Assembly: GCA_035376985.1 (NCBI GenBank)
Contig: DAOSSA010000002.1
Coordinates: forward strand, 62,001 to 126,000
DNA: 64,000 nt
Direction: 5' to 3'
DNA from: Brevifilum sp029548365
GTDB lineage: Bacteria; Chloroflexota; Anaerolineae; Anaerolineales; Anaerolineaceae
The position numbers and the translations under genes are program-made. Positions 10,402-19,597 of the stretch are shown here, piece after piece. How positions within the stretch are numbered: the first letter of the stretch is position 1; each line of letters opens with the position of its first letter. The notes beneath the pieces are model-generated. The model searched no databases. It was not told where the DNA came from and saw only the letters and a list, made by a program, of their open reading frames with translations.

Positions 10402-10430
10402 TTGCATGTACGATTGTTTTGTGCTAAAAT
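10402..10430 (+). promoter_or_regulatory. Sigma-70-type promoter of the nusA operon
   Basis: TTGCAT (10402-10407) and TAAAAT (10425-10430) are separated by exactly 17 bases. The predicted transcript begins near 10437, giving a leader of about 110 bases before nusA. The promoter lies directly in front of nusA, so rimP, the usual first gene of this operon, is absent here. Confidence 0.7.
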
Positions 10431-10443
10431 TACATGTGAGTAA

Positions 10444-10517
10444 ACAAGCATTGGCTTGTCTTTCATACCCTTAGTCGTCGAAAAGTGGGTGCCCTCCCAC
10501 TTTTCTGTTTAGAGGGC
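10444..10517 (+). promoter_or_regulatory. Structured nusA leader: two hairpins, possible pseudoknot
   Basis: The leader has a 6-bp hairpin (10444-10449 with 10454-10459). A perfect 10-bp hairpin follows (10480-10489 with 10496-10505, loop TGCCCT). The loop bases GCCCT (10491-10495) are complementary to AGGGC at 10513-10517, so an H-type pseudoknot or alternative pairing is possible. No long U-run follows, so this is not a plain terminator. Autoregulation of nusA is a plausible but unproven role. Confidence 0.5.
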
Positions 10518-10546
10518 AAAATTAGTTAAATGGAGTAAGTGGAACC

Positions 10547-12409
10547 ATGAAGAAGGAAGTTTTACTTGCATTCAACGAGCTCGTCGAAGATCGACAGCTC
10601 AGCAAGGAAGTGATCCTGGAAGCGCTGCAGTCCGGTTTGGCGTCCGCCTATCGGAAGACGGTCAACGCCTCAAATGCGCAGTTTGTCGAAGCAAAAATAA
10701 ATTTAGAAAAAGGCCAGGTGGCGATCTTTGCGGAGAAAGAAGTTGTGGAAGACGTGCAGGACGATCGCACTGAAGTCTTGTTAAGTGAAGCGCGCCAGGT
10801 TGACCCTGAAGCAGAGTTGGGTGACATGGTCATTGTTGAATCCACACCGGAGGATTTTGGTCGGGTTGCTACACAAACAGCGCGCCAGGTGATTCAGCAG
10901 CGAATTCGCGAAGCAGAACGCGAAATACAATACGAGTATTTTGGAAACCTGGTTGGCGAGGTTGTCAGCGGGGTTGTTCAAGCGGTTACATCCAGTTACG
11001 CCACGATTGGTTTGGACAAAAAAGCTGAGGGTCAAATGCCGCGCAAGGATATGATCCCGAATGAACGACTGCACACCCATGACCGCATTCGGTGTTTACT
11101 TTATGAGGTCAAAGAAAGCAATCGCGGTCCTCAGATTTATCTCTCAAGAGCGCATAAAAATTTCTTAAAGCGGCTTTTGGAGAATGAAGTCCCTGAAATA
11201 TATCATGGCGTGGTTGAAATACGATCTATTGCACGCGAGCCTGGGTATCGGGCAAAGGTGGCTGTTTCCGCTACCCAACAGGGAATCGACCCGGTTGGCG
11301 CCTGTGTGGGTGTGCGCGGGGTTCGGATCCAGGCGATTGTACGCGAACTCAATGATGAGAAAATTGACGTGATTGAGTGGAACAATGATGCTGCCTCGTT
11401 TATCTCTAAAGCCCTCAGTCCTGCGAAGGTGGTGGGTGTATTTCTGGCTGAAAACGAAGAAGAGGTAAAAACAGCAACTGTGGTTGTACCTGAAGATCAA
11501 CTTTCATTGGCAATCGGGAGTAATGGCCAGAATGCACGGCTCGCTGCAAAACTCACCGGTTGGCGGATTGATATTAAGAGCCTGATTGAAGCCGCTGCTG
11601 ATGCCGTAAAGAAATTACAGGAAGACCCTGCCTATGCTGAAATGGCAGAGCGTGAGGCTGAAGCGCAGCAAAAAGTCGCTGTTATGCTTGAAAAGAAGGA
11701 TGAAGGTCGGCCTTTACCACCTGAAGACTATACGTTCATGGCGAAATTTATCAATCGCGTTGAAAAACGGGTTGAAGAGAAGATGCGCGAAGAAAATCTT
11801 GAGGAGAAACGTCGCTACGATGCTGCCCGGGCAACTGTACCGGAGTTAACTTATGAAATTAACATTCTCGATGTGGATCTAAAAGAGCACATTTTGGTTA
11901 TTCTCCAGGGAGCCGGGATAGACACTCTTGGCGATCTGGTTTTGCAAGTCCGCTTTAACCCGGATCGAATTTTAGGGTTGAATGGAATTGGGCCAAAGAC
12001 CTTTGAACAGATTCAAGCCTTAACCGATGGCTTGCGTGTGAGCCCGGAAGAAGTGGTTTCTGTCGATGATGTGCAGCCCGAAGAAATACCCGCCATTGAA
12101 GAAATCCTGGAAGCGGGACCAGTTGGCGTAGATGAGCCGGTGGTGGAGACGCCGTTGCAGGAAGAGGTTGAGCTTGTCGAACCGGTTGCTCCTGTAAAGT
12201 CAGAACCAGTGGAGAAAGAGAAAGAAGAAGAACCGGAAGATGATTTTGACAAACTCTTCACCTATGATGCCGCTAAATATGGGTATTATGAACCTGAAAA
12301 GGCTATCGCTGATGACGATGATGAAGAACAAGTCAAACCGACAAAGAAGAAAAAACGAAAAAAACCACGCCCACAATTGGATGACCCCGATCGGTGGGAT
12401 GGTTGGTAA
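10547..12409 (+). CDS. nusA: Transcription termination/antitermination factor NusA
   Basis: NusA binds RNA polymerase and nascent RNA and modulates pausing, termination and antitermination. The 620-residue protein has an N-terminal polymerase-binding domain (1 to about 130), an S1 domain (about 135-205) and two KH domains; GACVGVRGVRIQAI and QLSLAIGSNGQNARLAAKLTGW are the clear KH signatures. A charged helical linker is followed by a helix-hairpin-helix-like segment (about 440-490, GLNGIGPKTFEQI). An acidic tail ends in a lysine-rich stretch. The C-terminal extension is long compared with Bacillus NusA (about 370 aa). It is the first gene of the operon and is followed by ylxR. Confidence 0.97.
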   Translation: MKKEVLLAFNELVEDRQLSKEVILEALQSGLASAYRKTVNASNAQFVEAKINLEKGQVAIFAEKEVVEDVQDDRTEVLLSEARQVDPEAELGDMVIVESTPEDFGRVATQTARQVIQQRIREAEREIQYEYFGNLVGEVVSGVVQAVTSSYATIGLDKKAEGQMPRKDMIPNERLHTHDRIRCLLYEVKESNRGPQIYLSRAHKNFLKRLLENEVPEIYHGVVEIRSIAREPGYRAKVAVSATQQGIDPVGACVGVRGVRIQAIVRELNDEKIDVIEWNNDAASFISKALSPAKVVGVFLAENEEEVKTATVVVPEDQLSLAIGSNGQNARLAAKLTGWRIDIKSLIEAAADAVKKLQEDPAYAEMAEREAEAQQKVAVMLEKKDEGRPLPPEDYTFMAKFINRVEKRVEEKMREENLEEKRRYDAARATVPELTYEINILDVDLKEHILVILQGAGIDTLGDLVLQVRFNPDRILGLNGIGPKTFEQIQALTDGLRVSPEEVVSVDDVQPEEIPAIEEILEAGPVGVDEPVVETPLQEEVELVEPVAPVKSEPVEKEKEEEPEDDFDKLFTYDAAKYGYYEPEKAIADDDDEEQVKPTKKKKRKKPRPQLDDPDRWDGW

Positions 12410-12433
12410 ACTTAAGTGCTGAATGGCGATTGA

Positions 12434-12757
12434 ATGGCAAGGTATAAGTTCGGTCGGAAAAAACATGTTCCCCAACGGTCCTGTGTGGGCTGCCGGAAAG
12501 TTTTACCGAAGAAAGCATTGATCAGGATCGTAAGAGGACCTGAAGGTGTGGATGTGGATTTGACCGGTAAAGCTCATGGCAGGGGGGCTTATCTGCACGA
12601 TCAACGCGCTTGCTGGGAACGTGGTGTAAAAGGCGCACTTGACCATGCCTTGCGAACCAGGCTCACAGACGAAGAACAGCAAAAATTACTGGCGTTCTTT
12701 GACGAACATCTTGGGAACGACAGTCAGGGTCAAAAGGGGGCAGAGGAATTGTCATGA
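12434..12757 (+). CDS. ylxR: YlxR family RNA-binding protein (DUF448, RnpM-like)
   Basis: This small basic protein (107 aa) is of the YlxR family, which binds nucleic acid; in Bacillus the homologue modulates RNase P. The diagnostic segment PQRSCVGCRKVLPKKALIRIV is at residues 12-32, followed by GRGAYLH and a CWERG motif. It sits in its conserved place between nusA and infB, 24 bases after the nusA stop. The ribosome site is weak, which suggests translation coupled to nusA. The last 15 residues are variable and polar. Confidence 0.92.
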   Translation: MARYKFGRKKHVPQRSCVGCRKVLPKKALIRIVRGPEGVDVDLTGKAHGRGAYLHDQRACWERGVKGALDHALRTRLTDEEQQKLLAFFDEHLGNDSQGQKGAEELS

Positions 12758-12861
12758 TGACGTGAACTCATCTGATCGCTCCTCAGCAATTGAAGAATAC
12801 AAATGATTCTGGCGCGGTGAGATCACGGCGACAGAAATCTGAATAATAATGGAGGTGTTAT

Positions 12862-14649
12862 GTGAGCGATACTGAGATGAAAAAAATTATCTTACCTTCC
12901 AATATCAGCGTACGTGCACTGGCAGAAAAAATAGAAGCCAGTCCAATTGAGGTTATTAAAGTCCTGATGGCCAACGGTGTGATGGCCAGTATCAACCAAA
13001 ATATCGATTTTGACACAGCTGCCGTTGTTGCCAGCGAGCTCGGTTTTGAACCTGAGCTTGAAAAAAGGCTTGAAGAAGAACCGGAAGAAAAGGGCGAAAT
13101 CCCGTTTTGGCGACGTGTGATTGCGCGTGAAAACGAGAAAGATCTGGTCGCTCGTCCGCCTGTGGTGACAATACTGGGCCATGTGGATCATGGTAAAACG
13201 ACGCTTTTAGATGCCATTCGGCAGACCAATGTCGCTGCTGGTGAAAAAGGGGGCATCACGCAGCATATCGGTGCATACCAAATTGAGCATAAGGGCAAAA
13301 AGATCACATTTATGGATACACCCGGCCATGCGGCCTTCACGTCCATGCGGGCACGCGGCGCCCAGGGTGCTGATATTGTCATCCTGGTGGTGGCAGCGGA
13401 TGACGGCGTTATGCCTCAAACCCGTGAAGCAGCCAGTCATGCTAAGGCTGCCCGGGTGCCAATTGTAGTGGCACTCAATAAGATGGATTTAGCAGCAGCC
13501 AACCCCGAACTCGCCAAACGACAATTAGCGGAAATCGATCTGGTCCCTGATGAATGGGATGGCGATACGATGATTGTGCCAGTCTCGGCAACAAAGAAAC
13601 AGGGTTTGGATGACCTTCTGGAAGCGATCCTCCTGACGGCTGATCAGCTTGATATCAGGGCAAACCCCAAGGGAGAGGTTCTGGGTACTGTGGTTGAGGG
13701 CGAACTGGATCGGTTCCGCGGTGTTTTATCCACTTTGCTGCTTCAAAACGGGACAGTCAAGATGGGAGATACGGTACTGGCTGGCAAAGCCTACGGCAAG
13801 ATTAAAGCGATGTTTGATTACCGGGGAAACCGTATTTCGAAAGCAGGGCCATCTACACCGATTGTGATCATGGGATTAAATGAAGTGCCCAATGCGGGTG
13901 ACCTGTTCAGGGTGGTTGCTTCCGAAAAGGACGCCAGATCAATTGTTTCTGAAATCGAATCCAGCGAGAGAACCTTTACCAGGCCGGCCAAAGTCACCCT
14001 GGAGGACTTGTTCGAAAAGATGCAGGCTGGAGAAACACAGGAATTGCGCTTGATCATTAAAGCCGATGTACAGGGATCTTTGGAGCCCATCACCAGTTCA
14101 CTGGTTGAGCTGGGTGATCAACATCCTGAAGTTTCGATCGTTATTTTGCATCAGGAGATTGGCAATATCTCTGAGAGTGATGTGATGCTGGCGACTGCTT
14201 CAGATGCGATTGTGATAGGTTTTGCTGTGGAAGCTGATAATGCTGCTGAGCGGCTGGCTGAAAAAGAAGGTGTATCCATCCGTTTGTATACCGTCATCTA
14301 CCACCTGTTGGAGGATGTGGAGAAAGCTATTAAGGGGATGTTGAAACCTGTAATGGTGGAGCGTGTGACTGGAAAAGCCAATGTGCTGGCGACCTTCAGC
14401 GTTTCACGGTTCAAAGTTGCCGCTGGCTGCCGTGTGATTAATGGTGAAATTCGCCGTAATGGACATATGCGCGTCATCCGGGATGGTAAGGTGATCTTTG
14501 ATGGTGAAATTGGCTCTCTCAAGCGGGAAAAGGATGACGTCCGCGAAGTTCGTGAGGGTTTTGAGTGCGGTGTTGCATTAAAGAATTTCCATGCATTTGA
14601 GGTCGGAGACCTGCTGGAATGCTACATTCTTGAGAAGGATGCCTCTTAA
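12862..14649 (+). CDS. infB: Translation initiation factor IF-2
   Basis: IF-2 is the GTPase that brings initiator tRNA to the 30S subunit. The G1 motif GHVDHGKTTLLDAI is near residue 105, followed by DTPGHAAF and NKMD, then domains II-IV. At 595 residues it is short because it lacks the long repetitive N-terminal region of enterobacterial IF-2, keeping only a small IF2-N module (about 5-60). Translation starts at GTG 12862 with GGAGGTG just upstream; the overlapping ATG at 12860 runs straight into TGA and cannot be the start. About 100 bases separate it from ylxR; the L7Ae-like gene sometimes found there is missing. Confidence 0.97.
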   Translation: MSDTEMKKIILPSNISVRALAEKIEASPIEVIKVLMANGVMASINQNIDFDTAAVVASELGFEPELEKRLEEEPEEKGEIPFWRRVIARENEKDLVARPPVVTILGHVDHGKTTLLDAIRQTNVAAGEKGGITQHIGAYQIEHKGKKITFMDTPGHAAFTSMRARGAQGADIVILVVAADDGVMPQTREAASHAKAARVPIVVALNKMDLAAANPELAKRQLAEIDLVPDEWDGDTMIVPVSATKKQGLDDLLEAILLTADQLDIRANPKGEVLGTVVEGELDRFRGVLSTLLLQNGTVKMGDTVLAGKAYGKIKAMFDYRGNRISKAGPSTPIVIMGLNEVPNAGDLFRVVASEKDARSIVSEIESSERTFTRPAKVTLEDLFEKMQAGETQELRLIIKADVQGSLEPITSSLVELGDQHPEVSIVILHQEIGNISESDVMLATASDAIVIGFAVEADNAAERLAEKEGVSIRLYTVIYHLLEDVEKAIKGMLKPVMVERVTGKANVLATFSVSRFKVAAGCRVINGEIRRNGHMRVIRDGKVIFDGEIGSLKREKDDVREVREGFECGVALKNFHAFEVGDLLECYILEKDAS

Positions 14650-14673
14650 TGGCATAGTGAGGAGGAAAAGCTG

Positions 14674-15093
14674 ATGCCTTCAGAGATCAGATTAAAACGG
14701 ATTCAAGATCAAATTAAACAGGTGTTGATCGAGATTCTGGATGGTAAAGTCAATGACCCTCGGCTGGAGCAGGTGTATATCACCGATGTCTCAATCGACC
14801 GTGAGCTGGATTTTGCCAATATTTATGTTTCAGCGTTGGGCGGAGCTGACCAGGCACAGGAGGTTTTGGATGGTTTGCAAAAAGCAAGTGGCTTCATTCG
14901 TTACAACCTCAGCCAAGTCGTGAAGTTGCGCGTGATGCCAAAGCTCAGATTCTACTGGGACGACACCCCCGAACGTGCAGAGCGAATTGAAGCCCTGTTC
15001 GAGGTTATTCGCCAAGAACGTGAGTCGAGCGGCGAGCCTTCAAACGAGCCCGACATAAACGAACACGAAGGGCATGATGATATCTCAGATTGA
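14674..15093 (+). CDS. rbfA: 30S ribosome-binding factor RbfA
   Basis: RbfA is a KH-fold assembly factor for the 30S subunit, acting at the 5' region of 16S rRNA. Recognisable segments are RIQDQIKQVLIEILDGKVNDPRL, TDVSIDRELDFANIYVS and RYNLSQVVKLRVMPKLRFYWDDT. The length (139 aa) is slightly above the family norm because of an acidic C-terminal tail. GAGGAGG lies just before the start. Its 3' end overlaps the next start by 20 bases, implying translational coupling. Confidence 0.95.
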   Translation: MPSEIRLKRIQDQIKQVLIEILDGKVNDPRLEQVYITDVSIDRELDFANIYVSALGGADQAQEVLDGLQKASGFIRYNLSQVVKLRVMPKLRFYWDDTPERAERIEALFEVIRQERESSGEPSNEPDINEHEGHDDISD

Positions 15094-16027
15094 TCAAGAA
15101 ATTGCGGAAAAAATTTCCACCAGCAAACGCTTCGTGATTGCGTCTCATATCCGTCCGGACGCCGACGCAGTTGGGTCGCTGCTGGGCTTGGGGTTAGCAT
15201 TAATGAAAGCGGGCAAAACGGTTCAACTGGTGCTCGAGGACGGCGCCGAAAAATATGGTTATTTGCCCGGCAGTGAATATGTGATCCGATCCCCCGTGGG
15301 AGAAGCGGATATGATCATTGTTGTCGACTGTTCAGATGCAGAGCGCGTTGGCTCTGTTCTTGATCATTACGGCCAGCCCGACCTGGTAATTGATCATCAT
15401 AAAACGAACCTCGCCTTTGGGAAAATCAACGTGGTGGAACCGGACCAGGTAGCAACAGCTGCGGTTTTGTTTGATCACATCCCTGCCTGGGGTTTGTCGA
15501 TTGACCCCGATGTTGCCATGTGTTTGCTAAGCGGAATTGTGGGGGACACAATTGGTTTCAGAACACCCAATGTCGATGCAAACGTCCTGCGTAAAGCGGC
15601 CGCGTTGATTGACCTGGGCGCTGATTTGACCCATGTCTATAATGAAGAATTGGTTTTGCGATCCTTTTCTGCGGTACACTATTGGGGTTTTGGTCTCAAA
15701 CGAATAGAGCTCCAGGGCGAGCTGGTGTGGACCAGTTTGACGCTGACCGACCAGCTGGAATCTGGATATGATCAAGATGATGATGCTAACCTTGTCAATG
15801 TTTTGTCTTCTGTTCGGGAAGCAAAAATCGCATTATTATTTGTCGAACAACCTGGCAATTCAGTTAAAGTCAGTTGGAGGACCAGGCCCGGGTTGGATGT
15901 TTCGGAAATCGCGTACAGGTTTGGCGGTGGGGGGCATGCCGCCGCGGCTGGCGCAGACATAAAAGGCACCCTGGCAGAAGTGAAGCACAGGGTAATTGCA
16001 GAAACACTCGCACTACTGGAAAATTAA
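15074..16027 (+). CDS. nrnA: DHH/DHHA1 phosphoesterase, NrnA-like
   Basis: The family degrades nanoRNAs and often dephosphorylates 3'-phosphoadenosine 5'-phosphate. Metal-binding motifs are visible: SHIRPDADAVGS (the DxD motif), VVDCSDAERV and the DHH signature IDHHKTN. The DHHA1 substrate-binding domain carries GGGGHAAAAG near the C-terminus. The length of 317 residues matches NrnA. It overlaps rbfA by 20 bases and precedes truB, the conserved position in Gram-positive bacteria and Chloroflexota. Confidence 0.93.
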   Translation: MMISQIDQEIAEKISTSKRFVIASHIRPDADAVGSLLGLGLALMKAGKTVQLVLEDGAEKYGYLPGSEYVIRSPVGEADMIIVVDCSDAERVGSVLDHYGQPDLVIDHHKTNLAFGKINVVEPDQVATAAVLFDHIPAWGLSIDPDVAMCLLSGIVGDTIGFRTPNVDANVLRKAAALIDLGADLTHVYNEELVLRSFSAVHYWGFGLKRIELQGELVWTSLTLTDQLESGYDQDDDANLVNVLSSVREAKIALLFVEQPGNSVKVSWRTRPGLDVSEIAYRFGGGGHAAAAGADIKGTLAEVKHRVIAETLALLEN

Positions 16028-16081
16028 TCAATGAGAAACAGGAGTATAATACAGAAGAACTTTGGGGAGTAGGGAATCAAT

Positions 16082-16999
16082 ATGAGCGAACAAGAATTTA
16101 ATCTTAAAGATACTGTTTCGGGGGTACTGGTGATTGATAAACCAGTAGGAATGACATCTCATGGTGTTGTGCAGGTTGTACGCCAGGGAACCGGAATCCG
16201 GCGAGCTGGGCATACCGGCACATTGGATCCACGCGCTTCAGGTGTACTGGTGGTTCTGGTTGGACCAGCTGTGCGGCTGAGTGAATATGTCTCTGCCTCT
16301 GATAAGCGTTACCAGGCGATCATCCGCCTGGGAGAGACGACTGATACCTTTGATGGGGATGGCGAAGTGATCAGCCGTGCGCCGGTGGATATCACCTTGG
16401 AGGAAATTGAGGAAGCGTTGAAAAAATTCGAGGGCAGAATTGAACAAGTTCCGCCCGCCTATTCTGCAAAGCGCATTCACGGAAAGAGAGCCTACGAACT
16501 GGCGCGTGAAGGTGAAGAAGTAGAATTGGAACCGAAAGAGATTGATGTTTATCATCTTGAACTGCTTGAGTGGGATCCGCCTGAAGCCATTGTTGATGTT
16601 TTTTGTTCCTCGGGTACCTATGTGCGCTCCCTGGCCAATGATTTGGGTGAGGTCCTGGGTTGCGGAGGTCACCTGGTTGGCCTGCGCAGGACGAAGAGTG
16701 GTGAATTTGCTCTCAGGGATGCAATCCAACTTAGAAAACTGGAAGAAGCTTTTGATTATGGTGACTGGTATAAATATTTAATCCCCGCCGCTGAAGCCCT
16801 GGCTGATTGGCCCTCTCGTGAATTAAACACAGATGAAGTTGATCTGGTCCGCCATGGTCACCGTGTGATGAGTGAGACTCCGCCTGAAAACCCGGATCAC
16901 TGGGTGCGGGCGATCAGCGAGCAAGGCGAGCTGGTGGCATTGATGGAGTACCTGCCAGAAGAGAAAGAATGGCAACCGAGAAAAGTTTTCTTCACTTAG
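16082..16999 (+). CDS. truB: tRNA pseudouridine(55) synthase TruB
   Basis: TruB makes pseudouridine 55 in the T-loop of tRNAs. The catalytic Asp lies in GHTGTLDPRASGVLVV (residues about 39-54). The motifs PPAYSAKRIHGKRAYELAR and CSSGTYVRSLANDLGE follow. Length is 305 aa, with a divergent C-terminal region where a PUA domain would be. It lies 54 bases after nrnA, with GGGGAG before the start, and is followed by ribF as in many bacteria. Confidence 0.96.
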   Translation: MSEQEFNLKDTVSGVLVIDKPVGMTSHGVVQVVRQGTGIRRAGHTGTLDPRASGVLVVLVGPAVRLSEYVSASDKRYQAIIRLGETTDTFDGDGEVISRAPVDITLEEIEEALKKFEGRIEQVPPAYSAKRIHGKRAYELAREGEEVELEPKEIDVYHLELLEWDPPEAIVDVFCSSGTYVRSLANDLGEVLGCGGHLVGLRRTKSGEFALRDAIQLRKLEEAFDYGDWYKYLIPAAEALADWPSRELNTDEVDLVRHGHRVMSETPPENPDHWVRAISEQGELVALMEYLPEEKEWQPRKVFFT

Positions 17000-17031
17000 T
17001 GTAGACAATGATCGCTTTAAAGTTTAAAAAA

Positions 17032-17075
17032 TTCACCCTTTCCTGGCCTTAATGGAGGGGTGGTTTTAAAATTAC
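17032..17075 (+). terminator. Weak terminator-like hairpin between truB and ribF
   Basis: An imperfect stem (ACCCTTTCC against GGAGGGGT, with one bulge) is followed by GGTTTTAAAATTA. It may only partly reduce read-through into ribF. Confidence 0.35.
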
Positions 17076-17090
17076 TGAGACAAACGGTTT

Positions 17091-18044
17091 ATGCACCACA
17101 TCCCTGAACCTGACTTGAACATCGTGGAATTTTCAGCGCTCAAGCCGCTGGCTGATGCTGATGCCTGCATCACTATCGGCAACTTCGATGGGGTCCATCG
17201 AGGTCATCGGGCGGTTATCGAACACATGCTCGAAATGGCACGGGCGCAATCCCAGGCTGTGGTTGTGCTCACCTTTTACCCCAACCCTTCCGTATTTTTC
17301 AATCAACCTGTTCAACCCTTTTACCTGTCTTCACCGCGGGAAAAGGAAAGCCAGTTGCTGGCTTTGGGCGTGGACCGAGTGATCACCTTTCGATTTGACC
17401 GAGAATTTTCGGCATTGACTCCGGAAGTTTTTGTGTTGAAATTGCAAGAAACCCTGGGTTTACGTGTACTGGTAGTCGGACAGGATTTTGCCCTTGGAAA
17501 GGGCCGGCAGGGGACCATTCCTTATCTTAATCAGTTGGGAGACCAGTACGGTTTTGAAGTCAGGGTCATCCCGCACCTTGATTATGGTGAGAAGGAAATC
17601 TCTTCCTCACGGATCCGAAATTACCTGGATGCGGGTGCGGTTGATGAAGCCCGCAAGCTTTTAGGGCGTCCATACCGGGTGACGGGAGAGGTGGCTCGTG
17701 GCTCGGATCGGGGCAAGAAGATCGGCCTGCCTACCGCCAATGTGGCCCATTGGCCGGGCAAGAAACTGCCCGCGGTCGGCGTGTATGCCACCCTGGTGAA
17801 CCTGGAGGGCGTGGTATACCAGGGAATCACCAATGTCGGTTATCGACCCACCTTTGACGACCAAACCCGGGTGGATGTGGAGGCGCATATCCTGGATTTC
17901 TCGCAAGATATTTACGGACAGAGCATCAGCCTTGATTTTATTCAAAAAATCAGGAATGAACAAAAATTTTCAGGTGTGGACGCATTATTAGCCCAAATCG
18001 AACGTGACAAAACGCAAGCAAAAAGGATTTTTCAAAATGACTAA
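17091..18044 (+). CDS. ribF: Bifunctional riboflavin kinase / FMN adenylyltransferase RibF
   Basis: RibF converts riboflavin to FMN and FMN to FAD. The N-terminal nucleotidyltransferase shows GNFDGVHRGHRAVIE (about residues 27-41) and SSSRIRNYL. The C-terminal kinase shows GLPTANVAHWPGKKLPAVGVY (about 209-229) and GYRPTF. Length (317 aa) is normal. The end overlaps the start of the ThyX-like gene by 8 bases; that neighbour is a FAD-dependent family, so co-expression with FAD synthesis makes functional sense. Confidence 0.96.
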   Translation: MHHIPEPDLNIVEFSALKPLADADACITIGNFDGVHRGHRAVIEHMLEMARAQSQAVVVLTFYPNPSVFFNQPVQPFYLSSPREKESQLLALGVDRVITFRFDREFSALTPEVFVLKLQETLGLRVLVVGQDFALGKGRQGTIPYLNQLGDQYGFEVRVIPHLDYGEKEISSSRIRNYLDAGAVDEARKLLGRPYRVTGEVARGSDRGKKIGLPTANVAHWPGKKLPAVGVYATLVNLEGVVYQGITNVGYRPTFDDQTRVDVEAHILDFSQDIYGQSISLDFIQKIRNEQKFSGVDALLAQIERDKTQAKRIFQND

Positions 18045-19470
18045 AACCAGGCGAATTTACCTTCTCAGACCCGGGGAATACAGTCCTGAGACCATCGCGG
18101 TCGCTTTTGCAAAAACCTCACGCTCGCCGCTGCCCTTTGATGAAATTGCTGCGGAGCTGAACGATGAAAGCTCGGCGCGCTTTCATGAAAAATGGGTGGT
18201 TGGTTATGGGCATAGCTCTGTGGCAGAACATGCAGTACTCCACCTGGCTTTCGAAAACGTCTCTCGGCTGGCGATTGAGACCATCGAAGCCAGCCGGCTG
18301 GCATCCTATACTGAAAAGTCGACCCGTTATCAACTTTGGGATGAGGATGCCTTTCACCTGCCTGAAGAACTGGTCGGCAGTCCCTATGAGGTTGATTATT
18401 TAAACCTGTGCCGGATGCTGTTCAGGACTTATCTACAGTGCATCCCACATTTGAAAGACAGCTTGCGAGAAACGCTGCCCAGGCACGTGGGCGAATCAGA
18501 TAAGGCTTTCGAGCGGCGGCTGGAACCTGCTGCGATTGATAGCGGACGCTTTTTGCTGCCGGCTGCTTCCCTGGCTAATGTGGGGATGACAGTCAACGCT
18601 CGGACTTTAGAGTATGCGATCAGCAAAATGCTCAGTTCGCCCCTGGCTGAGGTGCGCGCCATCGGTGAGCGTTTGCTGGCGGTTGGCCAGCTTGAGACAC
18701 CAACCCTGGTTAAATATGCTACCTGTAATGCGTATCTTCAGGACCTTGAGCAAAAAATGACCTGCACGGCTGCAGGGATTGCCACAGCGGTTGAAGGGCA
18801 GCACGATTTTCGCATGCTGGATTTTGACCATGCAGGGCAGGAGCGGATATTGGCAGCAATCCTGTTTCGGTTTGGGCACCAGGCTGATTTCCAAAGTGCT
18901 AACGCGTATGTGCTCAGCCTTAGCGAGGACGAAAAATCACGCCTTGCAACAGCGTTGATGGACGGCAGGGGAGCCTTCGACCAGCCCTTGCGCGAGTTTG
19001 AATACGCCCAAATGAGCTTTGAAGCCGTCATGGATCAGGGTGCGTATTTTGAATTCAAACGGCACCGGATGATGACGCAAACCGTGCAACCCCTGACGGC
19101 GTCTCTGGGTTTTGCTGTGCCACAGGGCATCACGGCTGCCGGGTGTGAAGCAGAGTACCTGGCTGCGATGCGCCAGGTTGCCAACCTTTATGAGCGTGTC
19201 AGCGCCTGGAACCCCGCAGCTGCCAGTTATATGATTCCTAATGGTTTCAATCGGCGTGTTTTGTTCAGTATGAATTTGCGCCAGGTGTTTCATTTTTGCA
19301 AGCTGCGCGGCGCAGAAAACGCACATTTTTCAATCCGGCGCGTGGCTTACCAGATGGCGGAGGCTGTCCAACAGGCATACCCGCTTTTAGGAACCTATCT
19401 TGATATGCCTTCCGGTGAAACTTGGGAATCCATTGAGCAGCAGTACTTCAGCACCGTAAACACCTGTTGA
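18037..19470 (+). CDS. Double-length ThyX-like protein (flavin-dependent thymidylate synthase family)
   Basis: The 477-residue protein appears to hold two ThyX-like domains. The first half has the family-like histidine-rich start (GYGHSSVAEHAVLHLAFENVS) and EASRLASYTEKSTRYQ, which keeps the serine/RY part of the ThyX motif but lacks RHR. The second half has KRHRMMTQTVQPLTASLGFAVP, where RHR is kept but the SxRY part is not. Canonical ThyX is about 220-250 aa. ATG 18037 is preferred over an in-frame GTG at 18004, because AAGGA lies about 10 bases upstream. Whether it makes dTMP is uncertain, because the signature is split between the two halves. Confidence 0.72.
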   Translation: MTKTRRIYLLRPGEYSPETIAVAFAKTSRSPLPFDEIAAELNDESSARFHEKWVVGYGHSSVAEHAVLHLAFENVSRLAIETIEASRLASYTEKSTRYQLWDEDAFHLPEELVGSPYEVDYLNLCRMLFRTYLQCIPHLKDSLRETLPRHVGESDKAFERRLEPAAIDSGRFLLPAASLANVGMTVNARTLEYAISKMLSSPLAEVRAIGERLLAVGQLETPTLVKYATCNAYLQDLEQKMTCTAAGIATAVEGQHDFRMLDFDHAGQERILAAILFRFGHQADFQSANAYVLSLSEDEKSRLATALMDGRGAFDQPLREFEYAQMSFEAVMDQGAYFEFKRHRMMTQTVQPLTASLGFAVPQGITAAGCEAEYLAAMRQVANLYERVSAWNPAAASYMIPNGFNRRVLFSMNLRQVFHFCKLRGAENAHFSIRRVAYQMAEAVQQAYPLLGTYLDMPSGETWESIEQQYFSTVNTC

Positions 19471-19597
19471 CCCGCCCCTAAGATACTGTATCCATCCCTG
19501 CCTGGTGAGAAAAACCCAACCCGGTGAGGCACACAGCCCATGAAACGTTTCGAGCGAAATTTGCGTATGAATGAGGAGCGTTATTCCTGGAGCGACC

